Positions 7,699 through 16,400 of a DNA stretch of 52,155 nt are shown in pieces. Under the pieces are notes generated by a model. That model did not search any database, had not been told where the DNA came from, and saw only the letters and a list, made by a program, of their open reading frames with translations. Numbering within the stretch: position 1 is the stretch's first letter; the number at the start of each line of letters is the position of its first letter. The stretch covers positions 1 to 52,155 of the forward strand of contig JAKAEB010000023.1 in the NCBI GenBank assembly GCA_021818445.1, in the 5' to 3' direction. A program made the position numbers and the translations under genes. The DNA is from Planctomycetota bacterium. Its GTDB lineage: Bacteria; Planctomycetota; Phycisphaerae; WQYP01.

Positions 7699-8958
7699 AT
7701 GTCGTACGTGCGCGGTTTGAAATGCCGAGAATGTGGACAAGCCTACCCGGAAAAAGGTGTGCATGTTTGCGAAACATGTTTTGGCCCATTGGAAGTGCAA
7801 TACGATTACGCCGCCATGCGTGGAAAGGTGACGCGAGAATCCATCGCTGGCGGCCCGCGTAATCTTTGGCGTTACCGCGATTTACTCCCGATCCATGGCG
7901 AGCCAAAGGTAGGATTGCACTCTGGTATGACACCACTTAAACGAGCCCGCAATCTTGAAAGAGTTTTGGGTGTGCGCGAACTGTACATTAAAGACGATTC
8001 AGCCAATTACCCCACATGGAGCTACAAGGAACGGGTGGTATCGGTAGCCATCACCAAGGCCATCGAATTGGGATACGACACGGTGGGATGTGCCAGCACT
8101 GGCAATCTCGCCAACAGCGTGGCGGCACACGCGGCCGAAGCGGGCCTCCGGGCATTTGTAATGATCCCGCATGATCTTGAACAGGGAAAAGTGCTGGGCT
8201 CGCTGATTTTTAATCCAACCATGGTGCGGATAAAAGGTAACTATGATGATGTCAATCGGCTCTGCTCTGAAATAGCGGATAAATACCGCTGGGCAATCGT
8301 GAATGTAAACCTGCGTCCGTTTTACACCGAAGGTGCCAAGACCTTTGGCTTTGAAATTGCCGAGCAGATGGGTTGGAAATTGCCGAAGCACACGGTGTGC
8401 CCCACTGCCGGCGGAACCATTTTGCCTAAGATTTATAAGGGCTATCGGGAATTTATCAATTTGGGATTGGTTGAAGATAACCAACCTCGAATTTATTCTG
8501 CACAGGCCGCCGGATGTAATCCTGTGGTGGAGGCGATTCGCGCTGGTCGTGATCTGATAAAACCGCAGAAACCGAAGACCATTGCCAAAAGCATTGCAAT
8601 CGGCAATCCCGCTGATGGGTTTTATGTGGTGCAGGCAGTTAAGGAAAGCGGTGGCTGGGGGGAAGATGCCACAGATTCAGAAATTGTCGAAGCGATCAAA
8701 TTATTAGCCCGCACAGAAGGTACCTGGACGGAACCCGCCGGCGGGACGACATTGGCTGCGACAATCAAACTCATTGAGTCGGGCCGAATTCCCCGTGATG
8801 AAAGCATTTGCGTATGTATCACGGGTAATGGGCTTAAAACGGTGGAAGTGGTCGTGGATCAACTTGCACTCCCGGAATCCATTGCCCCAAGTCTCGACGC
8901 TTTTGACGCTCTGATGGCAGACAGAGGCACGGCTGTCGCCGCTGTGTCCGCGGTATAA
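7699..8958 (+). CDS. Threonine-synthase-like PLP enzyme, candidate homocysteine synthase
   Basis: A 419-residue fold-type II PLP enzyme related to ThrC. An N-terminal zinc ribbon has C9, C12, C24 and C27. The PLP lysine is probably K110 in PTWSYKERV, and the phosphate/cofactor loop is ASTGNLANSVAAHAA. Against usual ThrC motifs (SFKDRG, STGNTxAS, PxGNxG) this protein has SYKERV, STGNLANS and PTAGGT, so the substrate pocket has changed. It is first in a SAM-riboswitch operon with a MoaD-like carrier, a NIL protein and an E1. I infer that it may accept sulfur from the carrier thiocarboxylate onto a phospho- or acyl-homoserine; plain threonine synthase remains possible. Start 7699 has GGAGG five bases upstream. 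Confidence 0.8.
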   Translation: MSYVRGLKCRECGQAYPEKGVHVCETCFGPLEVQYDYAAMRGKVTRESIAGGPRNLWRYRDLLPIHGEPKVGLHSGMTPLKRARNLERVLGVRELYIKDDSANYPTWSYKERVVSVAITKAIELGYDTVGCASTGNLANSVAAHAAEAGLRAFVMIPHDLEQGKVLGSLIFNPTMVRIKGNYDDVNRLCSEIADKYRWAIVNVNLRPFYTEGAKTFGFEIAEQMGWKLPKHTVCPTAGGTILPKIYKGYREFINLGLVEDNQPRIYSAQAAGCNPVVEAIRAGRDLIKPQKPKTIAKSIAIGNPADGFYVVQAVKESGGWGEDATDSEIVEAIKLLARTEGTWTEPAGGTTLAATIKLIESGRIPRDESICVCITGNGLKTVEVVVDQLALPESIAPSLDAFDALMADRGTAVAAVSAV

Positions 8959-8993
8959 TTGACGACTAAATATAATTTTATGGAGATTATTAA

Positions 8994-9269
8994 ATGGCTG
9001 TAAAAGTTCGTATTCCAACCCCCCTGCGGTCGCTCACCAACGGAGTGGACTCCTTGGACGCATTGGGCACCGATGTTCAAAGCGTGCTGGCGGAAGTGTG
9101 CCAGCGGTTTGAAGGCATGGACAAGCGACTATTCAAACAACCGGGCGAATTGAATCGGTTTGTTAACATCTACGTAAACAATGAGGATATTCGATTCATG
9201 GACAATCTTTCCACGCCTGTAAAGGATGGCGACGATATCAGCATTGTGCCTGCGATTGCCGGAGGATAA
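8994..9269 (+). CDS. MoaD/ThiS-family sulfur carrier protein
   Basis: A 91-residue beta-grasp protein ending in Gly-Gly (PAIAGG), the C-terminus that an E1 enzyme adenylates and converts to a thiocarboxylate. It has the MoaD-like VNxxDIRF and the VKDGDDISIVPAIAGG strand-turn. The diglycine is already at the extreme C-terminus, so no protease is needed to expose it. It lies 35 bp after the PLP enzyme and 6 bp before the NIL gene. With no molybdopterin or thiazole genes around, and under SAM riboswitch control, its likely job is sulfur donation for homocysteine synthesis. Start 8994 has GGAG upstream. Confidence 0.88.
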   Translation: MAVKVRIPTPLRSLTNGVDSLDALGTDVQSVLAEVCQRFEGMDKRLFKQPGELNRFVNIYVNNEDIRFMDNLSTPVKDGDDISIVPAIAGG

Positions 9270-9275
9270 CCAATT

Positions 9276-9530
9276 ATGGCTAAGGTACAAAAACGTGTTT
9301 GGCTTACTTTCGGTAACCGCAATCTGGTGGAAAAGCCTATCCTCTGGCGGATGGCGCGGGAATATCCGAATGTGAGTTTTGATATCCGGCAGGCGAGCGT
9401 AACGGCCGAGATCGGCATTATGGCGGTGCTGTTTGAAGGTGAATCGGGCGAATTGGCCACAGCGCTGGAATTTCTCAAAGCGCAGGGTCTGACGGTAGAA
9501 CCGATCGAAAAAAATATGATTGAAAGCTGA
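9276..9530 (+). CDS. NIL-domain protein
   Basis: An 84-residue protein made of a single NIL domain (ferredoxin-like fold), found at the C-terminus of MetN methionine importers and in proteins linked to homocysteine synthesis in anaerobes. The sequence shows the RVWLTFGNRNLVEKPILW start and the AEIGIMAVLFEGE strand typical of the family. There is no fused ferredoxin domain. Its position between the sulfur carrier and the E1 suggests a ligand-sensing or sulfur-transfer helper role, which is inference. Its ribosome-binding site GGAGG is formed by the two glycine codons at the end of the upstream carrier gene, so the two are probably translationally coupled. Confidence 0.85.
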   Translation: MAKVQKRVWLTFGNRNLVEKPILWRMAREYPNVSFDIRQASVTAEIGIMAVLFEGESGELATALEFLKAQGLTVEPIEKNMIES

Positions 9531-9678
9531 TTTGCCTGCCACTTGGCGCGGTGCCCAAACCGAACCGACAGCCAGCGCGGTATATTCGTCCGGCACCGAG
9601 GATGGGTGATTCGGGTCGGTGGAGCGAGGCGGGCGAGACGTATTTATTCACCCTATTTTTAATAAGGTAACCCTCATT

Positions 9679-10773
9679 ATGGCATTATCTCAGACAGCTT
9701 CGGAATTAGAAAAAGCGGACCCATCGCTGGCGCGATACAACCGGCAGATGCTATGGGAACCCATTGGCATTGACGGTCAGCGAAAGCTGCGTGATTCGCG
9801 GGTATTGATGGTCGGTTGCGGTGCGCTGGGCACCGTACTGGCCAATACACTGGCTCGTGCGGGCATCGGGCATCTGACAATCGTAGATCGTGATTTTATT
9901 GAACTCAATAACCTGCAACGACAGGTGCTTTTTGATGAGCAGGATATTGCCGACCAGTTGCCCAAAGCCGAGGCGGCCAAGCGCAAAATTGCCGCCATTA
10001 ACTCGGCGGTGCACGTTGAAGCGGTAGTGGCAGATGTAAATCATACCAATATTGAGCAACTTGCGGCCGGCAAACACTTGCTTCTGGACGGCACGGACAA
10101 TTTCGAGACCCGTTTTTTAATAAATGACACGTCAATAAAAACCGGCATCCCATGGATATATGGTGCATGCATCAGTGCCATGGGTTTGGGAATGGTGATA
10201 CGCCCGGGTATTACACCTTGCCTGCGATGCATCTTTGAAACATCCCCCCCGCCGGGAATGAACCCCACCTGCGACACCGCCGGTGTGCTGGGCCCGACTG
10301 TCAATGTAGTGGCAAGTTGGCAGGCGATGGAAGCGATTAAATTACTGTCCGGCAACATTGCAGCATTAAGTCCGTTTATGTTCAGCTTTGATATGTGGGA
10401 TAATCGCTATCAGCAATTACGGGTCGCCAAGGCCCGGGAACTGGCGGATTGTCCGGCGTGTAAACATGGGGAACTGGAGTATCTGTCGGGTAAATTTGGC
10501 GGAAGCACCACCACTCTTTGCGGTCGCAATGCTGTGCAGATATCGCAGCCGAGCGGAAGCCGGATAGATTTTGAACATGTGGCGAAAAATCTTTCGGCGG
10601 TGGGTAAACCCTCATTTAATAAATTTATGCTTAAATGTCCAATCGTTCAAGGGCAAGGCGATAACCAGAAGGAATATGAAATCACGCTTTTCTCGGATGG
10701 GCGTGCTATCATCAAGGGAACGAATGACGCCGCCACGGCTAAAGCGATCTACGCCAAGTACGTAGGGAGTTAA
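9679..10773 (+). CDS. ThiF/MoeB-family E1-like adenylyltransferase
   Basis: About 364 residues. The nucleotide-binding loop GCGALG is at 46-51, followed by DRDFIELNNLQRQ. Zinc-binding CxxC pairs are CLRC (181-184) and CPAC (258-261). The conserved Cys of the crossover loop is C198 in NPTCDTAG. A C-terminal domain with TTLCGRNAVQI and a small beta-rich tail follows, as in stand-alone ThiF proteins with an extra domain. It is expected to adenylate the Gly-Gly end of the carrier at 8994, with sulfur added afterward. No rhodanese domain is fused. The start at 9679 (MALSQTASELEKADP) is preferred to an upstream in-frame start at 9619. A 148-bp gap separates it from the NIL gene. Confidence 0.88.
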   Translation: MALSQTASELEKADPSLARYNRQMLWEPIGIDGQRKLRDSRVLMVGCGALGTVLANTLARAGIGHLTIVDRDFIELNNLQRQVLFDEQDIADQLPKAEAAKRKIAAINSAVHVEAVVADVNHTNIEQLAAGKHLLLDGTDNFETRFLINDTSIKTGIPWIYGACISAMGLGMVIRPGITPCLRCIFETSPPPGMNPTCDTAGVLGPTVNVVASWQAMEAIKLLSGNIAALSPFMFSFDMWDNRYQQLRVAKARELADCPACKHGELEYLSGKFGGSTTTLCGRNAVQISQPSGSRIDFEHVAKNLSAVGKPSFNKFMLKCPIVQGQGDNQKEYEITLFSDGRAIIKGTNDAATAKAIYAKYVGS

Positions 10774-10844
10774 AGGCTGGGAGGTGTTTTAACCAAATCG
10801 CGGCGGAGCGGTCTGGACTATCCCATTTGTTTTAGGAGGCATTT

Positions 10845-11330
10845 ATGCTTGACGCACTTATACACACCATCAAACTCACACGTGATTCCACTCTTAAATT
10901 GGTGACGGATCTTTCCGATGACCAGCTTGTACTTCAGCCTGCTCCCAAGATGAATCATCCCGCGTGGATTTTGGGCCATCTGCTTTTAGTGGATGGTAAT
11001 TTTCTGACCCTGGCAGGCGGGGCCGCTCCGGCACTGGAGCCAAATTGGAAGGATATTTACGGTGGTGGCTCAACACCAGTCGCTGACAAATCAAAATATA
11101 AGCCCAAGCAATGGTATTTGGACCATATGGCAGCGGTGCGGAACCAGATTGTGGAACGGCTGAAAGTTCTAACTCCCGACGACATGGCCAAGCCACATCC
11201 CGATCCGGCACGCCGTGAACGCTTCCCCACGGTAGGGCACACCATGTTTATCTATGGTACATGGCATGAGGCATACCACGCTGGACAACTCTCTGCTTGG
11301 CGCCGAGTTTTGGGATTACCGGCGGTTTAG
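10845..11330 (+). CDS. DinB-fold (DinB/DfsB-like) protein
   Basis: A 161-residue four-helix bundle of the DinB superfamily, whose members bind a metal through three histidines. Visible candidate ligands are the H of WILGHLL (about residue 45) and the HEAYHAGQL motif (about 143-151). Start 10845 has AGGAGG upstream. It lies 71 bp after the E1 gene and could be the last gene of the SAM-regulated operon. Some superfamily members are thiol-dependent transferases, so a helper role in sulfur chemistry is conceivable, but this is inference; it may equally be unrelated. Confidence 0.8.
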   Translation: MLDALIHTIKLTRDSTLKLVTDLSDDQLVLQPAPKMNHPAWILGHLLLVDGNFLTLAGGAAPALEPNWKDIYGGGSTPVADKSKYKPKQWYLDHMAAVRNQIVERLKVLTPDDMAKPHPDPARRERFPTVGHTMFIYGTWHEAYHAGQLSAWRRVLGLPAV

Positions 11331-11428
11331 GCCAGCTTTTCGCGCTGGTTTAGGGCGTCCTGCGTTACCAACGGTCATTTATGGGTTAGTCACTCTGGCT
11401 TATCGTGTACCCGATTGTAAATATGCAC

Positions 11429-11458
11429 TTGACATTGGACGGCCGTACACGCTAACGT
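11429..11458 (+). promoter_or_regulatory. Possible promoter of the Cus operon
   Basis: A perfect TTGACA (11429-11434) is followed after 18 bases by a weak TAACGT (11453-11458). The site is about 58 bp upstream of the first gene. No MerR-type palindrome between the boxes is evident. Confidence 0.4.
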
Positions 11459-11515
11459 AACCTATGGTGACATCAGCAGCCGCGTTTTTGCAGCGATTGG
11501 TCACGGAAAGATTGG

Positions 11516-11920
11516 ATGATGCGTGCGTTTTGCACCGTTTTGTTGAGCGTCTTGATATGGCTGGCAACTAATGTACCAGTCGCACAATGCTCAATGAATA
11601 AATCTATCTTTATCGGACACGCCCGCTGTTACGCAATGTGTACGTCAACGCGCGAAGATATGGTGCAGCATTCCCCCAACACAAATCACTGCCCCATGCA
11701 ACGCCCTCAACCCGCTTCATGCCATATGACGCTCATTCATAAGGGTTGGAATACTGGTTCTATCACGATGACTCCCCCGGCGCCGCCGACGATTTTTCTT
11801 TACGCCCTTCCAAGCCACTCTGCCCACTGGTTCAATGGTATCAAGCGCATCGCCGCCGAACATTTTCCATCATGGAATGCACCTCCCATTCTTTCGACCA
11901 AATGCACACTTAATATTTGA
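11516..11920 (+). CDS. Small secreted Cys/Met/His-rich protein heading the efflux operon
   Basis: A 134-residue protein with an N-terminal signal peptide (hydrophobic stretch about 6-22, probable cleavage near VAQC). The mature part is rich in Cys, Met and His in close pairs: QCSM, CYAMC, NHCPM and SCHMTLIH. That composition suits a periplasmic binder of soft metals such as Cu(I) or Ag(I). I do not recognise a named family. The position 88 bp upstream of the CusB-like gene, same strand, suggests a periplasmic metal-binding partner of the efflux complex, which is inference. An alternative ATG lies one codon downstream (11519). Confidence 0.6.
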   Translation: MMRAFCTVLLSVLIWLATNVPVAQCSMNKSIFIGHARCYAMCTSTREDMVQHSPNTNHCPMQRPQPASCHMTLIHKGWNTGSITMTPPAPPTIFLYALPSHSAHWFNGIKRIAAEHFPSWNAPPILSTKCTLNI

Positions 11921-12008
11921 TTCTGCCAACTACGGCTTGACGTGAAACTCGCACCGAATATCGGCTGCCGGGTATTACATCACTTTGGAATTGTAGTGAG
12001 CAGCAATC

Positions 12009-13412
12009 ATGAAAAATGTCCTCATTTGGGTGTCCGCCACCATTGTGTTTTTGCTATGTGGATTTGTCGTTGGCATATGGGTCACCCATAGCATCGCCCT
12101 GCACCAACATGTGCCCTTAAAAGAGGTTTCTGCATCTGCGGCCAGCCACCACCAAAATATGGCCGGTAAACAAAGAAAGCGCAAAATTCTTTACTGGTGG
12201 GACCCCATGTTGGGGCGGTCGTCGATTTCATCCAAGCCTGGCATCAGTGCTATGGGGATGAAGCTGGTACCAGTTTATGCGCCGCGCAATGGGATGGTAT
12301 CGGGCGGCGTAGTAATTAATCCCGTCATTGAACAGGACATGGGCGTGCAGACTGCGGTCGCTCGTCTCGGGCCACTAATCCAGACGATCCGTACCGTCGG
12401 ATATGTTCGGCGGGCGGCACCGCAAGTCACACGCGTGGTGCTGCGAATAAGCGGCTACGTCGGTCATCTGTACGCCGCTACCAATGGGCAACACATTCGT
12501 GCGGGAGAGAATATCTTAACGCTCTACAGCCCGAAGCTTTTAACCGACGAGAAAGAGATGCTGGCTGCCTATCAGCTTTGGCAGTCAGCACGCGGCGATG
12601 GTGATCGCGCTACCGCTTCCGCCGAGCTGCGCTTATTTCATGCCCTTGTGAATCGGCTTATTAATCTCGGCGTGCCTGGAGGTGTGGTGCGACAAATTGT
12701 CGTAGCAAATCACGCCAAAGAATATCTGCCATTCAGCAGCCCCGTGTCAGGCGAAGTTCAACATATCCTCATTCGGCAGCGGTCATCTGTGCAGCGCGGC
12801 CAAACCATCATGGAGATAACCAATCTTTCATCTTTGTGGGTCGACGCACACGTCTATGACGATCAGATGGCTTGGATAAAAACCGGAGATGTAATGCAAG
12901 TTGTGCCTAACTCGCTCCCGGGGCAAATCCTGCGGACACGCGTAACTTTTATTTCACCGTCGGTAAATAGAGTGTCTCATACCGTCATTGTGAGGGGCGA
13001 TTTACTCAATACAGAAGTTGATCTGCGACCGGGGATGACCGCCACAGTTTACATTAAATCGCTGGTGCACAAGGCAGCCATCCTTATACCGCGCGACGCC
13101 GTAATTGAGACGGGAATACGCAATGTTGTTTTGATTGCTGACGGACACGGTCATTTTCGCCCGGTTAACGTCAAGGTTGGACTGCCGGCGGAGCATGGGA
13201 TGGTGGAGATATTGTCGGGCATTGGACTGGGGCAAAAAGTGGTGACCAGTGGTGAATTTCTGATTGATGTCGAATCGCAAATGCGCAGCGCAGAAAGCGC
13301 TTTTTCAGCAGCAGAGCCGGCGCAACACGCCTCCACACCGCCTAGCGCAAAATCAGCGGCGACGCACATGAATATGCCCATGCCAAAAGTAAAGAACGCA
13401 GCAGTTCACTGA
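12009..13412 (+). CDS. cusB: CusB-type RND efflux periplasmic adaptor
   Basis: A 467-residue membrane-fusion protein. An N-terminal membrane anchor (about 5-25) is followed by a degenerate heavy-metal-binding domain (about 58-90: YWWDPMLG, then SAMGMKLVPVY) in which the usual cysteines are replaced. The lipoyl/barrel-sandwich halves flank a helical hairpin of about 80 residues, and the beta-barrel reads LRPGMTATVYIKS. The extreme C-terminus is His/Met-containing (THMNMPMPKVKN). It links the inner-membrane pump at 13450 to the outer-membrane channel at 17100 and may hand over Cu(I)/Ag(I). The gene is 37 bp upstream of cusA. Confidence 0.9.
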   Translation: MKNVLIWVSATIVFLLCGFVVGIWVTHSIALHQHVPLKEVSASAASHHQNMAGKQRKRKILYWWDPMLGRSSISSKPGISAMGMKLVPVYAPRNGMVSGGVVINPVIEQDMGVQTAVARLGPLIQTIRTVGYVRRAAPQVTRVVLRISGYVGHLYAATNGQHIRAGENILTLYSPKLLTDEKEMLAAYQLWQSARGDGDRATASAELRLFHALVNRLINLGVPGGVVRQIVVANHAKEYLPFSSPVSGEVQHILIRQRSSVQRGQTIMEITNLSSLWVDAHVYDDQMAWIKTGDVMQVVPNSLPGQILRTRVTFISPSVNRVSHTVIVRGDLLNTEVDLRPGMTATVYIKSLVHKAAILIPRDAVIETGIRNVVLIADGHGHFRPVNVKVGLPAEHGMVEILSGIGLGQKVVTSGEFLIDVESQMRSAESAFSAAEPAQHASTPPSAKSAATHMNMPMPKVKNAAVH

Positions 13413-13449
13413 ATTCGACTCACAATGATTTTTGAAAATGAGATGCTAC

Positions 13450-16400
13450 ATGCTACGCAGAGTTATTGAATTATCTGTTGCCAACCGCGGGTTGGTTATG
13501 CTGATATCTGCCCTGCTCTTTATCCTCGCAGGATACGGGGCTTACCACAGCCAGCTTGACGCTGTGCCAGACCTCTCCGATGTTCAGGTGTTAATCCTTA
13601 CCAATGATGGGGGCCAATCACCGGAGGTGATTCAGCAGCAGGTGACATACCCACTAGAGACAGCTCTGATATCCGCGCCGCGTGTGACGGCCATTCGCGG
13701 CGAAAGTATGTTTGATTATTCGCTGATACATGTGGTGTTCAAACCGGGGACGAATCTGTACTGGGCACGCAGCCGGGTTTTGGAATATTTAAATTATGCG
13801 CGCAATCTTCTCCCCAAGAATGTACATCCGCAATTGGGCCCGGACGCCACTGGCGTGGGATGGGCGTACCAATATGTTCTATTCCCGGGCTGGTATTGTC
13901 GTCATCACCCACAGGGTATCTGGCACGATTTAAAAACCAATCACTGGTACGCCCATCGGGGTGAGGATCTGGCGGCTCAGCGTGGTCATTGGCTTGGGGC
14001 ACTTAAATTGATTCGTGGCTTCACGCATGCGGGTGTCTCGCCTCTTTCCGGTAAGCCGCTTGAGCCAGCTAATATTAACTTGGGCAGATTGCGGGCGTTG
14101 CAGGATTGGTTCGTCCGGTTTGAGCTTGAGGCAACGCCGGGCGTAGCGGAAGTCGCTCCACTGGGCGGTTTTGTCCGTGAATACCAAGTGATACTGGACC
14201 CTGTTAAGGTGCGGTCGTACCACCTGCGGCTATCGAAAATTATTCACGCCATACGCGCGGCTAATAAGGCAGTAGGAGGAGGCATAACCGAAACCGGCGA
14301 ATTTCAATACATGGTCAATAATACCGCCTACATCACCCATCTGCATCAATTGGGTGATGTGCTGATAGGACGTGGCAGCCGGGGTGAACCGATATATTTA
14401 CACAATGTAGCGCATCTGCAGATCGCCGGCGAGCAGCGGCAAGGCCTATGCGAATACAACGGTCGGGGTGAAGCGGTGGGTGGAATTGTGGTCGTGCGCT
14501 TTCATGGTGATACATTTCGCACCATTCTTCGCGTAAAAAGAAAGATTGCTTCAATCGTTGATAGCCTGCCGCCGGGGGTATTGATTCGCACCGGTTACAA
14601 CCAAAATAATTTGATAAAACGCGCGGTGCACACCCTATCCGATACGCTTGTGGAAGAGATGATTGTTGTGGCGCTGGTGTGCATGATATTTTTGCTCCAT
14701 GGCCGCAGCAGTCTGGTGGCGATCGTCATTATTCCTGCCAGCATGCTGACAAGTCTGGGCATTCTTTATTTGATGCACGTCAGCGCGAATATTATGAGCT
14801 TGAGCGGCATTGCGATCGCCATCGGAGTGGTGGTAGATAGTGCCATTGTCCTGGTCGAAAATGCGCATCAGCACATGAACCGCGAAGACGCCCGCGTCGC
14901 CTCGGGTGCCACGCCTACGTCGCACAAGGAACTGATTCTTCGCGCGGCGAGTGAGGTTGGCCCGAGTATTTTTCTGAGTTTACTTATAATCACGGTAAGC
15001 TTTTTGCCCATTTTCATCCTGCCCGGCGAAAGTGGAAAAATGTTTTCGCCTCTGGCGCTCACTAAAACATTCGCCATGGCAACTGCGGCTGTTCTATCTA
15101 TTACGCTTACGCCAGTTCTAATGTTTTATCTGGTTCGGGCAAGATTCTGGAAACAAGGCATGCCGGTATGGCTTGAGACGCTTCTTTCCTTGACCATCGT
15201 AGCCATTCCGCCGATTGTCATCTGGCGGTTCGCCACAAAAAGCCCATTGCTTTCTCAATATGGCTGGATCATGGCGATCGTATGGGTGGCGCTGGCAGTT
15301 ATGCTGGTGCTGCCGCAGAAGATTGTAGATGAGTCGCGCAATCCCGTTAGCCGCCTGCTGCGCGGTCTGTTTTCACCCCTATTTACCGCTGCCATGGCAC
15401 TACGCTGGATACTGATTCCAGCAGCCATTTTGGCGGTCATATCCATTGCGTATCCATTAATGCATCTGGGCACTCAATTCACTCCCCCACTTAACGAGGG
15501 TGTCATAGAATACATGCCGACGACCTATCCGGGCATCGGTATCGCACAGGCGCGCTTGGTACTGCAGCACACCGATAAAATCATTAAAAGCTTCCCCGAG
15601 GTACGTTCAGTTTTCGGGCAAATGGGCAGGGCTATTACCGCCACCGATGATGCACCACTGAATATGATTGATACCATCGTACGCCTTAAGCCTGTAAATC
15701 AGTGGCCGCACGCGCCGATCCAGCGGTTCTATCAGAATTGGCCACATTGGATGGCTTGGCCATTTCAACACACATTCTGGCCCGCGTCGCGACCCATAAG
15801 CCGCCACGAACTGTTGCACGGCTGGGTTGGGCCGCGTGGCACGCACCATGCGGGCATGAACCAGTCGCTGAATATTCCGGGCTTGCCGGTCTATTGGACG
15901 CAGCCGATCGCCAATCGTACCAATATGGTCAATACCGGCAGCAAGACACTCATTGGTATACGAGTATCCGGTCCGCATCTCCGTGAACTTGGACGGCTAT
16001 CAAACGAAATTGCCGCCGCTGTGTCGCGAGTTCGTGGATCAGTCAATGCCGTCGCGAATCAAACGCTGGGTGGGTATTACCTTCAAATTCACATTCACCG
16101 GCAGATTGCCGCGCAATATGGGCTAAGTATTGCCGCCATAGAGCGTGTAATCAGAATTGGAGTTGGTGGTGAGTCAATTGATACTGTCATTAAAGGCCAG
16201 CAGCGTTTTCCCATAAACATACGTTATTTCCGTTCATTGCGGCAACGCCCGTCAGATATTCGCCAACTGCCAGTTCGTACCCCGGGCGGTGGAACCATTC
16301 CCCTTGGTGTGGTAGCCGCCATTTACTACAGCAACGGGCCGCCTGAAATCGACAGTTACGACGCCCAAGTTGTCAATTACGTCAATATCACATCCAGTGC

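Noticed and set aside
11254-11460. 68-codon plus-strand frame after the DinB-fold gene
   Set aside because: It overlaps the end of the DinB gene, lacks a ribosome-binding site and has no recognised motif.
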